Below, one piece after another: positions 24,182 to 32,790 of a DNA stretch of 40,213 bases. Position numbers and translations under genes: made by a program. Origin of the DNA: Hyphomicrobiales bacterium (lineage in GTDB: Bacteria > Pseudomonadota > Alphaproteobacteria > Rhizobiales > HXMU1428-3); contig JAEPQF010000016.1 in assembly GCA_017640685.1 (NCBI GenBank), positions 1 to 40,213 of the forward strand, written 5' to 3'. Numbering within the stretch: the stretch's first letter is position 1; each line of letters opens with the position of its first letter. The notes below the pieces were generated by a model. That model worked only from the letters and a program-made list of their open reading frames with translations, did not search any database and was not told where the DNA came from.

Positions 24182-24287
24182 AAAACTTTTCAAACCATCA
24201 ATTAAATTGATCAAAAAACAATCGCTCTATACTTGTATTTTTAATATAACTTATATATAACTCTCTTATATGCAGAAAGAGGAATAT

Positions 24288-25178
24288 ATGATGATTGAAT
24301 ATCCAGTGAATATGAACATCTCACCAGAAGTCATTCCATTCTTTGATCCAGCAACAAATACCATCAGCTATATTGTCAAAGATCCAGCTTCAAACAATTG
24401 CGCAATCATAGATTCAGTTATGGACATTGATTACGCAGCAGGATCAATAAGCTACTCACATGCTGACGCCATGATAGATCACATTCAATCAAAAGGTTTG
24501 ACCCTAGAATGGATCATCGAAACACATGTTCACGCTGATCACCTTTCAGCAGCTCCTTACATTCAGGAAAAATGCGGCGGTAAAATTGGCATCGGTGAAA
24601 ATATCCTTGTTGTACAAGACACTTTCGGTAAATATTTCAACGAAGGCACTGAGTTTCAAAGAGATGGTTCTCAATTTGACGCGCTCTTTAAAGATGGCGA
24701 CACATACTCAATTGGTGAAATCACAGCCTTTACAATGTTTACTCCAGGTCACACCCCTGCTTGCATGGTGCACGTAATTGGTGATGCCGCCTTTGTTGGC
24801 GACACTCTCTTTATGCCTGATGGCGGCTCTGCTAGAGCAGATTTCCCAGGCGGAGATGCTGGCGAGCTATATGACTCAATTCAAAAATTACTAACCCTAC
24901 CAGATGATATGCGTCTCTTCATGTGCCATGACTATGGACCGAATGGCCGCAACATAAAATGGGAAACAACAGTCGCTGAAGAAAAGCAACACAACATTCA
25001 TGTCGGCAACGGTAAAACCAAAGACGAATTTGTAAAATTACGAACTGAACGTGATGCCACATTAAGCATGCCAACTCTCATCATTCCCTCCCTTCAAGTC
25101 AATATGAGGGCTGGCGAAGTGCCAAAAGATGATGATGGCAACCCAATGCTAAAAGTCCCAATCAAAGGGCTCAATTAA
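24288..25178 (+). CDS. Persulfide dioxygenase-like MBL-fold hydrolase (ETHE1/Blh group)
   Basis: 296 residues, no signal peptide, so cytoplasmic. HVHADHLSAAPYI (His80, His82, Asp84, His85) is the MBL metal motif; later ligands are in TMFTPGHTPACMVH, FVGDTLFMPDGGSARADFPG and LFMCHDYGP. DGGSARADFPGGDA is typical of ETHE1-like persulfide dioxygenases, which turn glutathione persulfide into sulfite. The next gene is a sulfide:quinone oxidoreductase, which makes persulfide, so the pathway order is clear. ATG 24288 (or 24291) follows AGAGG; an ATG at 24270 precedes that site and is unlikely. Confidence 0.88.
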   Translation: MMIEYPVNMNISPEVIPFFDPATNTISYIVKDPASNNCAIIDSVMDIDYAAGSISYSHADAMIDHIQSKGLTLEWIIETHVHADHLSAAPYIQEKCGGKIGIGENILVVQDTFGKYFNEGTEFQRDGSQFDALFKDGDTYSIGEITAFTMFTPGHTPACMVHVIGDAAFVGDTLFMPDGGSARADFPGGDAGELYDSIQKLLTLPDDMRLFMCHDYGPNGRNIKWETTVAEEKQHNIHVGNGKTKDEFVKLRTERDATLSMPTLIIPSLQVNMRAGEVPKDDDGNPMLKVPIKGLN

Positions 25179-25218
25179 TTACAAAATTGAAATTTCTAAT
25201 ACGAATTAAATGACGATC

Positions 25219-25244
25219 TAGATGAGAATGAAACGTCTCATCTA
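25219..25244. promoter_or_regulatory. Perfect 9-bp inverted repeat ahead of the SQR fusion
   Basis: TAGATGAGA (25219-25227), 8-nt spacer, TCTCATCTA (25236-25244), eight bases before the AAGGA ribosome site. It may be a hairpin in the mRNA or an operator. It shares GATGAGA/TCTCATC with the inverted repeat at 24071-24181. Confidence 0.45.
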
Positions 25245-25265
25245 AAAGAGATAAGGACCGCGTAA

Positions 25266-26936
25266 ATGGATATTAAGACAATTGATGAAGCTTTATCAGT
25301 CAGCCCCCAAATTAAAATTGAGGACATGCCTGACATTGCTCAACGTGGCTTTAAATCCATTATTTGCAACCGACCTGATGGCGAAGGTTCAGACCAGCCA
25401 ACTGTAACAGAAATTAAAAATGCTGCCGAAAGACTTGGAATTTCTGTTCATTACCTGCCAATAACACAGGGTAAAGTGAGAGATGAAGACGCAACTGAAT
25501 TCGCTGAATTACTAGAAAATGCCAACTCTCCAACCCTTGCTTATTGCCGAACGGGCACTCGCTCTACAACCCTTTGGGCATTAAGCCAAAGTGCAAAATG
25601 TCATGACCTTCATTCAATTTTAGAAATCACCAAAGCAGCTGGATATAATATGTCTGGCGTTGTACGCCGCATTGCAAATGGTGGCCAAACCCCAACAGAT
25701 GAAGGTGACGCAGCTCACGATATTGTCATTATTGGTGGCGGCTCAGGCGGCATTGCCGCTGCATCAAGCCTGTTAAAAAGAGATAAAACCCTAGACATTT
25801 GCATCATTGACCCAGCTGACACTCATTATTATCAACCCGGCTGGACAATGGTTGGCGGCGGCATTTTTAATGCAAAACAAACAGCTAAACCTCTAGCTGC
25901 ACTAATTCCTAAGGGCGTTCATTGGATTAAAGCTGCAGCCTCAGCTTTTGAGCCTGAAAACAATGCAGTTATCCTAGATGGCTGCCGCGTTGTTAAATAT
26001 AAACAACTCATTGTAGCTCCAGGGCTAAAACTCAATTGGAATGCCATTGAAGGCCTTGTAGAAACTTTAGGAAAAAATGGCGTCACATCTAATTATAGAT
26101 ATGACCTTGCCCCATACACATGGGAACTTGTGCAAAATTTAAAATCAGGCCGCGCTCTTTTCACACAGCCACCAATGCCAATCAAATGCGCTGGTGCCCC
26201 GCAAAAAGCTATGTACCTTTCTGGCGATCATTGGTTCAAAGAAAAAACCTTAAAAAATATAGACATTGATTTTTACAATGCCGGCGGTGTTCTCTTTGGC
26301 GTTAAAGATTACGTACCAGCCCTAATGAATTATATTGAAAAATATAACGTCAAAACGCACTTCACTCACAACCTCATCAAAATTGATGGCCCCGCCAAAA
26401 AAGCTTGGTTCAACAAAACGGATAGTGACGGCAACAGCGAAATTATTGAAACAAACTTTGATATGATCCATGTGGTCCCTCCTCAAACCACACCAGATTT
26501 CATCAAAGTAAGCCCACTTGTAGATAAAGCTGGCTGGGTCGATATTGACCAGCAAACACTGCGCCATAAATCTTACGAAAACATCTGGTCAATAGGTGAT
26601 GTAACGAACGCTCCAAACGCCAAAACAGCCGCCGCCGTTAGAAAGCAAGCGCCAATCGTTGCAAACAATCTCCTAACAGCAATGGGTAAAAATAGTGGCC
26701 TTGCTCATTATGATGGATATGGCTCTTGCCCTCTAACAGTAGAGCGCGGAAAAATAGTCTTGGCCGAATTTGGTTATGGTGGTGTATTATTACCAAGCTT
26801 TCCGGAATGGGCACTTGATGGCAAAAAGCCAAGCAGAGCCGCCTGGTTCTTGAAAGAATCAATGTTGCCTCCAATCTATTGGAAAGCAATGCTCCGCGGT
26901 AAAGAATGGATGGCAAAACCTGAAATCATTGGATGA
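25266..26936 (+). CDS. DUF442 (rhodanese/phosphatase-like) - sulfide:quinone oxidoreductase fusion
   Basis: 556 residues. Residues 1-140 are a DUF442 domain (SIICNRPDGEGSDQP; active loop CRTGTRS starting at Cys94). Residues 150-556 are a type II SQR-like flavoprotein: DIVIIGGGSGGIAAASSL binds FAD; Cys240 (DGCRVVKYKQLIVAPG) and Cys308 (PMPIKCAGAPQKAMYLSGDHW) are the expected redox cysteines; IWSIGDVTNAPNAKTAAAVR contacts FAD; GSCPLT has Cys488. It oxidises sulfide at the inner membrane, passes electrons to quinone and hands the sulfane sulfur to an acceptor. The loop CRTGTR has four residues between Cys and Arg, as in rhodaneses, so sulfur transfer by the front domain is plausible. Such fusions are known in Proteobacteria. 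Confidence 0.9.
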   Translation: MDIKTIDEALSVSPQIKIEDMPDIAQRGFKSIICNRPDGEGSDQPTVTEIKNAAERLGISVHYLPITQGKVRDEDATEFAELLENANSPTLAYCRTGTRSTTLWALSQSAKCHDLHSILEITKAAGYNMSGVVRRIANGGQTPTDEGDAAHDIVIIGGGSGGIAAASSLLKRDKTLDICIIDPADTHYYQPGWTMVGGGIFNAKQTAKPLAALIPKGVHWIKAAASAFEPENNAVILDGCRVVKYKQLIVAPGLKLNWNAIEGLVETLGKNGVTSNYRYDLAPYTWELVQNLKSGRALFTQPPMPIKCAGAPQKAMYLSGDHWFKEKTLKNIDIDFYNAGGVLFGVKDYVPALMNYIEKYNVKTHFTHNLIKIDGPAKKAWFNKTDSDGNSEIIETNFDMIHVVPPQTTPDFIKVSPLVDKAGWVDIDQQTLRHKSYENIWSIGDVTNAPNAKTAAAVRKQAPIVANNLLTAMGKNSGLAHYDGYGSCPLTVERGKIVLAEFGYGGVLLPSFPEWALDGKKPSRAAWFLKESMLPPIYWKAMLRGKEWMAKPEIIG

Positions 26937-27028
26937 TAAAAAGGTAAATCTAAAAATACGTTTATTATATTTCTAAGACTTGACCATAAATAAATGGCCA
27001 TACAACAAACATAGGAAAACCAAATAAA

Positions 27029-28816
27029 GTGTGGCCAAAGCTTAAAAACAAAAGTCAAAATTTAAAACGTTTTTTTCCTATTTTTGAATGGGGCAAAACC
27101 TATAACAAAGACCAGTTTACCAATGATGGTGTCGCAGCGATTATCGTCACCATCATGCTCATCCCACAATCCCTGGCCTATGCTCTACTTGCTGGTTTGC
27201 CAGCCGAAATGGGAATTTACGCATCAATCATTCCCATCATTCTTTATGCAATTTTCGGAACCAGCAAAGCATTAGCGGTGGGTCCTGTTGCAGTCGTCTC
27301 GCTAATGACCGCAGCCGCCATAGGAAATATAGCAGAACAAGGCAGCGAAAACTATATCATCGCCGCACTCACTCTAGCGTTTCTCTCCGGTGCGTTCCTC
27401 GTCATCTTAGGAATTTTCCGCCTTGGCTTCATTGCTAATTTTTTATCACACCCTGTTATTGCTGGCTTTATAACAGCAAGTGGCATTATCATCGCAACCA
27501 GCCAAATCAAACACATCCTCGGTATTAACGCGAGCGGCCACAATCTCTATGAATTGTTAAGCTCTATTTTTTCTCACATAAACGAGACAAACACCTTTAC
27601 CTGTCTGATTGGCATCTCTTCTATTGCATTTTTATTTTGGGTAAGAAGCGGACTAAAACCAGTTTTGCTAAACCTCGGCTTCAAACCAAGACTAGCTGAA
27701 ATTTTAGCAAAAGCTGGCCCTGTTGTTGCTGTAGCTGGTACAACCCTCATCGTCTGGCTTTTTAATTTAACCACTCAAAATGTCGCTGTCGTCGGCGATG
27801 TCCCTCAAGGTCTGCCGCCTTTGACCACACCTTCATTTTCTCTAGAGCTCTGGTCAAGCCTAATAGGTTCAGCCATTTTAATTTCTATCATTGGTTTCGT
27901 AGAATCAATTTCTGTCGCACAAACTTTGGCCGCTAAAAAGCGCCAACGTATTGACCCCAATCAAGAATTAATCGGCCTTGGAACTGCCAACCTTGGTTCA
28001 GCATTCTCAGGTGGTTACCCTGTCACCGGTGGTTTTGCCCGCTCTGTCGTCAATTTTGACGCGGGCGCAGACACCCCCGCCGCTGGCGCCTACACAGCAA
28101 TCGGCCTCGCCATTGCCTCACTTTTATTAACACCGCTCATCTTCTTTCTTCCAAAAGCAACTTTAGCTGCAACTATAATTGTCGCCGTCCTTTCTCTGGT
28201 TGATTTCTCCATCCTAAAACGCACATGGGACTATTCAAAAGCAGATTTCATTGCTGTCACCGCAACCATCCTAATCACTTTATTATTTGGTGTTGAAATT
28301 GGAGTGAGCGCTGGTGTAGTTATTTCGATATTTATTCATCTTTATAAAACCTCACGGCCTCATATTGCCATTGTCGGCCAAGTGCCAGGCACAGAGCATT
28401 TCAGAAATATCGAGCGGCACAAAGTGATTACGCAAAATAATATTCTCACCATCCGCATTGATGAAAGTCTCTATTTTGCAAACGCCAGGTTTCTCGAAGA
28501 TCAACTTTACAATATGGTCGCAAAACACCCCAAACTAGAGCATGTAATTTTAATGTGCCCAGGTGTGAACGCTATTGATATGAGCGCTCTTGAATCTTTA
28601 GAAGCGATTAATGAGCGTTTAAAAGACCTCGAAGTGAAATTCCATTTCAGTGAAATCAAAGGCCCAGTCATGGACAAGCTTCATCAAACCGAATTTTTAA
28701 AACACCAAACCGGACGAATTTACCTCAGTCAGCATCAAGCCATATGCGACCTGACAAAAGGATCAGACCCCATTTGTAACGAAACTAAAACCACGCCTGA
28801 GGAGATAAAAACGTGA
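27029..28816 (+). CDS. SulP-family anion permease with STAS domain
   Basis: 595 residues from a GTG with AGGAAAA upstream. The membrane part (about 30-420) has IMLIPQSLAYALLAGLPAE, YASIIPIILYAIFGTSKAL and PVIAGFITASGIIIATSQIK. FSGGYPVTGGFARSVVNFDA and GAYTAIGLA follow, all SulP signatures. The STAS domain is about 440-555 (ILTIRIDESLYFANARFLED, CPGVNAIDMSALESLEAI). In this operon it may export sulfate or sulfite made from sulfide, or import sulfate or bicarbonate; direction and substrate are not shown by the sequence. It overlaps the peroxiredoxin gene by 4 nt, so the two are co-translated. Confidence 0.9.
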   Translation: MWPKLKNKSQNLKRFFPIFEWGKTYNKDQFTNDGVAAIIVTIMLIPQSLAYALLAGLPAEMGIYASIIPIILYAIFGTSKALAVGPVAVVSLMTAAAIGNIAEQGSENYIIAALTLAFLSGAFLVILGIFRLGFIANFLSHPVIAGFITASGIIIATSQIKHILGINASGHNLYELLSSIFSHINETNTFTCLIGISSIAFLFWVRSGLKPVLLNLGFKPRLAEILAKAGPVVAVAGTTLIVWLFNLTTQNVAVVGDVPQGLPPLTTPSFSLELWSSLIGSAILISIIGFVESISVAQTLAAKKRQRIDPNQELIGLGTANLGSAFSGGYPVTGGFARSVVNFDAGADTPAAGAYTAIGLAIASLLLTPLIFFLPKATLAATIIVAVLSLVDFSILKRTWDYSKADFIAVTATILITLLFGVEIGVSAGVVISIFIHLYKTSRPHIAIVGQVPGTEHFRNIERHKVITQNNILTIRIDESLYFANARFLEDQLYNMVAKHPKLEHVILMCPGVNAIDMSALESLEAINERLKDLEVKFHFSEIKGPVMDKLHQTEFLKHQTGRIYLSQHQAICDLTKGSDPICNETKTTPEEIKT

Positions 28817-29439
28817 GTTTAAAAATCGGTGATACAGCCCCCAATTTTAATATTGATACAACCAATGGCCCCATTGATTTTCATGAATGGATTGGTGACA
28901 GTTGGGCATTCTTCTTTAGCCATCCAGCTGACTACACACCCGTCTGCACAACAGAAATGGGTAAAACTTCAAAACTTGAAAACGAGTTTACCAAACGAAA
29001 TGTAAAACCAATTGGCCTCTCAACAGATACAGTTGCAGAACATAAAACCTGGATTTTAGATATTAACGACACCCAGCAAACAACACTAACTTTTCCCATT
29101 GTAGCTGATCCAGATCTAAAAGTTGCCAAACTTTATGAAATGATCCATGAAGAAGAAAGCGAAACCGCAGCGGTACGATCTGTTTTCATCATCGACCCAA
29201 ATAAAAAAATTCGCCTAACCATGACATACCCAATGTCAGTCGGCCGCAACTTTGATGAAATTTTACGTGTTATCGATGCTTTGCAATTGGGCGATGAAAA
29301 GAAGGTCGCTACCCCAGCTGACTGGCGTCCTGGTGAAAAGGTAATCATCCCTCCTTCCATTTCAAATGAAGATGCAAAAGACATCTTTCCACAAGGTTGG
29401 GAAGAGATCAGGCCATATTTAAGATTAACCGAAGTCTAA
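28813..29439 (+). CDS. 1-Cys peroxiredoxin (Prx6 type)
   Basis: 208 residues. SHPADYTPVCTTEMG gives the peroxidatic Cys45 with its PxxxT/SxxC setting. KTWILDINDTQ, FPIVADPDLKVAKLY and RSVFIIDPNKKIRLTMTYP continue the Prx6 pattern, and the C-terminal extension GEKVIIPPSISNEDA is also typical. No second resolving cysteine occurs, so it is a 1-Cys type. It reduces hydroperoxides in the cytoplasm and may protect during sulfide and persulfide oxidation; that link is from operon position only. The GTG start overlaps the SulP stop (GTGA). Last gene of the 24.3-29.4 kb operon. Confidence 0.92.
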   Translation: MSLKIGDTAPNFNIDTTNGPIDFHEWIGDSWAFFFSHPADYTPVCTTEMGKTSKLENEFTKRNVKPIGLSTDTVAEHKTWILDINDTQQTTLTFPIVADPDLKVAKLYEMIHEEESETAAVRSVFIIDPNKKIRLTMTYPMSVGRNFDEILRVIDALQLGDEKKVATPADWRPGEKVIIPPSISNEDAKDIFPQGWEEIRPYLRLTEV

Positions 29440-29451
29440 ACCCAAATAAAA

Positions 29452-29482
29452 AGCCCGCATCTTAAAATGAAAGATGCGGGCT
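29452..29482. terminator. Bidirectional terminator between peroxiredoxin and Rrf2 genes
   Basis: AGCCCGCATCTT (29452-29463) and AAGATGCGGGCT (29471-29482) form a perfect 12-bp GC-rich stem, 7-nt loop. Read on the minus strand it is followed by TTTTATTT, so it suits the Rrf2 gene best and can also end the plus-strand operon. Confidence 0.8.
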
Positions 29483-29503
29483 GTTAAAAAAAATTTAAAA
29501 GAA

Positions 29504-29941
29504 CTAAATCCCTTTTTCAATTCTCTCTAGAAGCTGATTGCGATTAGAAGCAATATCTGCAACCGTTAAATCATCCAACACAGCCATAAAGGCATCTGTT
29601 GCTTTCATCATCGCTTTAGATAATTTACAAATCCCAATCAACGGACAGCTATTTGTCTCAGGGTTAAAGCATTCAACAACATCCAAAGGCCCCTCAGTTG
29701 TGCGAACCACCTCTCCAATTGTAATCTGTTCTGGATCGCGTGCCAAACGAAACCCACCATAGCGGCCACGCACTGTTTCTAAAAAACCAGCTTTACCCAA
29801 CTCGTGAACAATCTTCACGATATGCGGTTTCGAAAGCTTATGAATGGTTGCAACATCTTCAACACGCACCAAATCAGGCGCACGCAATGCAGCCAATTGC
29901 AATGAACGCAGCGCATAATTTGAATAGCTGGTAAGTTTCAT
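29504..29941 (-). CDS. Rrf2-family Fe-S transcriptional regulator (NsrR/RirA/IscR-like)
   Basis: 145 residues. Winged helix about 1-80 (SKPHIVKIVHELGKAGFLET, RGRYGGFRLARDP). Three cysteines, 91, 99 and 105, in ECFNPETNSCPLIGICKL are the cluster ligands of Rrf2 regulators, with C-x7-C-x5-C spacing. The closest fits from memory are NsrR (nitric oxide) and RirA (iron). It converges on the persulfide operon and shares a terminator with it, so a link to sulfur genes is only positional. I chose ATG 29941; a TTG one codon upstream is possible. No strong Shine-Dalgarno is visible. Confidence 0.86.
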   Translation of the reverse strand: MKLTSYSNYALRSLQLAALRAPDLVRVEDVATIHKLSKPHIVKIVHELGKAGFLETVRGRYGGFRLARDPEQITIGEVVRTTEGPLDVVECFNPETNSCPLIGICKLSKAMMKATDAFMAVLDDLTVADIASNRNQLLERIEKGI

Positions 29942-30090
29942 CAATCGAACCCAAAATCAAAGTTAGTCGCATCTTGACCATTCAAAACGACAAAATCAAA
30001 AAATTGAATCTAGAAGATATAATAAAGATTACCCAAAAAGGAAAGTTCAATCTCATTTATGTTAAAAAAACACATGATTTATTTAAGAGA

Positions 30091-31335
30091 TTACAAACGT
30101 GGTTTTAATGTAAATTGATCGCCAAGCCGGTGCCGCCAAGCTCGTCCACTTAAGCCAGCTTTATAACCAACATCATAAAGCTTCTTCATATAAACTGGAT
30201 CAAAAATTTCTTTAGGTTTTTCCTGAAAACTCTCGGGCACAGAGGTTAAACGAAACGCAAATCCGTCCCGCCGTGCAAGACGCTCCAAACCAATAAGATC
30301 ACCGCGCCCTTGATATTTTATCAAAGTACTAATCGAGCGCTCAGCAATATCAGTGACACCGAGTTTCACAGATTTATACTCAGCCGCAATCTTCGTATTT
30401 CTCAACAACCAAAAAGTCTTTTTCGGGCGAATGCCAAGTCGGCGCTCAATCGCTTTCACTTTAATAGAAGCAGGATAAGCAAAAATTTCATGCGTCACCC
30501 CACCATCAACATGAAGTTCCTGATACCGCTTTCCATCAATCACCACATCAAAAGGAACCGGCGGAAACACACCAGGAATTGAAGCAGATGCTAGCAGTAT
30601 TTTTCGAATTAAATCAGCAGCCTCAGGATGACCAGATGACGCTATTTCTCCAATATTCCAAATCATCTGACGCTGTGCATCAAGATTAGTCGTACCAATT
30701 AACAACAAGCGGCCTCTTTGATGCTCGCGCGCAATCGCTTTTAAAAGTTTGGCATTAACTTCTTGTTTTATTCTTTTTTTCAAAGGAGCAGGATCACCAA
30801 GAGATGCCCCTCCAAAAAGCGCAGCTAGTGGTTGAATGGAAAGAATTTGCGACGTTTGAGTTTCAGTATAAAATCGCTTTAGCGTTTCATCATAGTCAGA
30901 GCCTAAATAAGCAAACGGCGCAATAAGAGCACCAGTAGAAACACCCGTCACCAAAGTAAATTCAGGCCGGTCTCCCCGCTCACTCCATCCCTTTAAAAAA
31001 CCAGCTCCATAAGCACCATCAGCACCGCCACCAGAAAGTGCTAACACATCGTTGCGCCGGGCTAAATTTGGGTTAACCCGCAATTTCTGCCGGCGTTCTT
31101 CAATCACACTTTCTATAAAGGGCGGTAATTCATCACCCCAAGATCTGATCCGCTGAAACCCTAAAATTTTGGCTTTTTGATAAGACGCCTTCGCAGGTGC
31201 GGGGTGCAACCGTCCAACAGTTGAGCAACCTGAAAGGGAAATAACAATCCCGATAATTAACAACAAGGGAAAAACATTTGAAGTTTTAAACTTGTTTAAA
31301 TGCCAAAATGAAACGAACTGAACGCCATACAACAT
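30091..31335 (-). CDS. Patatin-like phospholipase lipoprotein
   Basis: 414 residues. A hydrophobic segment (NVFPLLLIIGIVISLSGC) ends in a lipobox with lipidated Cys37, so it is probably membrane-anchored. The patatin domain shows the oxyanion loop LALSGGGADGAYGAGFL, nucleophile GVSTG (Ser133) and the partner Asp in HVDGGVTHEI. Patatins hydrolyse acyl chains of lipids; the target here is unknown. The start is uncertain: ATG 31335 gives an unusually long pre-lipobox stretch of ~36 residues, and a TTG at 31350 is the only longer option. It stands alone between the Rrf2 and TetR genes on the same strand. Confidence 0.85.
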   Translation of the reverse strand: MLYGVQFVSFWHLNKFKTSNVFPLLLIIGIVISLSGCSTVGRLHPAPAKASYQKAKILGFQRIRSWGDELPPFIESVIEERRQKLRVNPNLARRNDVLALSGGGADGAYGAGFLKGWSERGDRPEFTLVTGVSTGALIAPFAYLGSDYDETLKRFYTETQTSQILSIQPLAALFGGASLGDPAPLKKRIKQEVNAKLLKAIAREHQRGRLLLIGTTNLDAQRQMIWNIGEIASSGHPEAADLIRKILLASASIPGVFPPVPFDVVIDGKRYQELHVDGGVTHEIFAYPASIKVKAIERRLGIRPKKTFWLLRNTKIAAEYKSVKLGVTDIAERSISTLIKYQGRGDLIGLERLARRDGFAFRLTSVPESFQEKPKEIFDPVYMKKLYDVGYKAGLSGRAWRHRLGDQFTLKPRL

Positions 31336-31426
31336 AAGGGAACATCCCAAAACTCATAAACTTTACTAAAACAAGGCTACCTAACTCTAAAGACAATAAC
31401 AACATCACTAAGAGAACACCAGATAC

Positions 31427-32026
31427 CTAAGCATCATACCCGCAAATTCCATTCCCCTGTAACAAAGAAACCGCAGCTAGCTTTGCATCCTGAGCAGCTG
31501 AATTAGAAACCCCCATATGTTTTAATACTGTTGCCCCTTCCATTAACAACATAAATTGCTCCGCCAGCTTTTCAGCCACATCAGATGGAATCTCCCCTTC
31601 ATCTGTTTCTATAGCCAACACATATTTCAATATCGAACTATGCATTAGTTTTTTATGCTCTGTACATTGAGAATAAATCGGGTCATCAGCGCATTGAAAT
31701 TCAGACGAAGCTTTAATGAACATGCAACCTTGAAACTCTGGTTGTTCAAACCATTCATCCAATACATCAAAAATAGCCAAAACTTGCTCAATCGGCCTCG
31801 TCGCCAATTCCTCTACACGGCGAAAAAACCAATTCCGCAATTGCTCATCCCGCAACCGCAAAACCGCCAAAATCAAATCATCTTTCGTCCGAAAATGCTT
31901 GTACATAGAGGTTTTAGAGATGCCCGTTTTTTTTACCAATAAATCCATACCTGTAGCTGTGAAGCCATTTTGATAAAACACCTTAAGCGCTTCTTGAACC
32001 AATTCATCTCGTTTTGAGGGTCGCAT
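31427..32026 (-). CDS. TetR/AcrR-family repressor
   Basis: 199 residues. The helix-turn-helix (about 5-55) has FTATGMDLLVKKTGISKTSM and YKHFRTKDDLILAVL. The C-terminal ligand domain has FQGCMFIKASSEF, a segment common in regulators of reactive-electrophile or quinone detoxification genes; this tie is from memory. Cysteines at FQGCMF, FQCADD and SQCTEH could be sensor residues. ATG 32026 is preceded by GGAG; an upstream TTG at 32065 is less likely. It is divergent from the NTF2-like/PNPOx/hydrolase operon with a perfect pair of operators between them. Confidence 0.88.
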   Translation of the reverse strand: MRPSKRDELVQEALKVFYQNGFTATGMDLLVKKTGISKTSMYKHFRTKDDLILAVLRLRDEQLRNWFFRRVEELATRPIEQVLAIFDVLDEWFEQPEFQGCMFIKASSEFQCADDPIYSQCTEHKKLMHSSILKYVLAIETDEGEIPSDVAEKLAEQFMLLMEGATVLKHMGVSNSAAQDAKLAAVSLLQGNGICGYDA

Positions 32027-32171
32027 ATCATCTCCAAAATGAACAGAACAGTAAAGATTCTGCAAAATAATAATTTTTTAAATTCTACATTAAACCAATT
32101 ATTTAAGCAAAATTTTCTCACTTTCAATCAAACAAAATTTTACTTTTTTAAAATTTCTAATTGACAAAACG

Positions 32172-32216
32172 TACAGATCGGTACACTTTATGAAAAAGTA
32201 AATGTACCGATCTGTA
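32172..32216. promoter_or_regulatory. Twin TetR operators in the divergent promoter
   Basis: TACAGATCGGTACA (32172-32185) and its exact inverse TGTACCGATCTGTA (32203-32216) are separated by 17 nt. Each contains a near-palindrome TAC-(A/C)GATC(G/T)-GTA, so two dimers could bind three DNA turns apart. A TTGACA at 32161-32166, directed toward the plus-strand operon, lies just upstream; no clear -10 could be fixed. Confidence 0.75.
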
Positions 32217-32256
32217 AACTTTAGTTTGAGACATAGTTTTTAAAAAGGTGAACAAA

Positions 32257-32733
32257 ATGACACGCCCTCCCCTTCCCCCATTCACGAAAGAAAGTGCCAT
32301 AGAAAAAGTCCGCGCTGCTGAAGATGGATGGAACAGTAAAAATCCTGAAAAAGTGGCCCTTGCCTACACAGAAAATTCAATCTGGCGAAACAGGTCAACC
32401 TTTCTAAAAGGGCGAGCCGAGATCACAAAATTCCTAACTGAGAAATGGCAAAGAGAACATGAGTACCGTCTCATCAAGGAGTTATGGACATTTGCTGAAA
32501 ATCGTATTGCCGTGCGCTTTGCCTATGAATGGCATGACGATCAACAAAATTGGTTCCGTTCATACGGCAATGAAAATTGGGAATTTAACAAAGACGGCTT
32601 AATGCAACGACGCATTGCCAGCATTAACGACCTTCCAATCAAGGAAAACGAACGCAAGTTCTTATGGCCAACAGATTTAAATAATGGTCGCAGGCCAGAC
32701 GATCACCAAAGTCTTTCAGAATTTTCACTTTAA
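32257..32733 (+). CDS. NTF2-like protein of the DUF1348/SnoaL type
   Basis: 158 residues. An alpha+beta NTF2-like fold: [60 protein letters not shown] and [20 protein letters not shown]. It resembles DUF1348 proteins, whose function is unknown to me. ATG 32257 has AAGGTG 6 nt upstream. First gene of the operon divergent from tetR, so it is probably the main target of that repressor. No catalytic residues can be assigned. Confidence 0.8.
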   Translation: MTRPPLPPFTKESAIEKVRAAEDGWNSKNPEKVALAYTENSIWRNRSTFLKGRAEITKFLTEKWQREHEYRLIKELWTFAENRIAVRFAYEWHDDQQNWFRSYGNENWEFNKDGLMQRRIASINDLPIKENERKFLWPTDLNNGRRPDDHQSLSEFSL

Positions 32734-32790
32734 AAGACGCTCAATTTCAATCTTTGACAACTTTAACCTTTGGTAAATGGAGACGGAACA

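Noticed and set aside
24197-24211. ATCAATT-A-AATTGAT palindrome upstream of the persulfide dioxygenase gene
   Set aside because: AT-only arms with a few G/C in an AT-rich gap; too likely by chance and not like the ATTC-N8-GAAT box.
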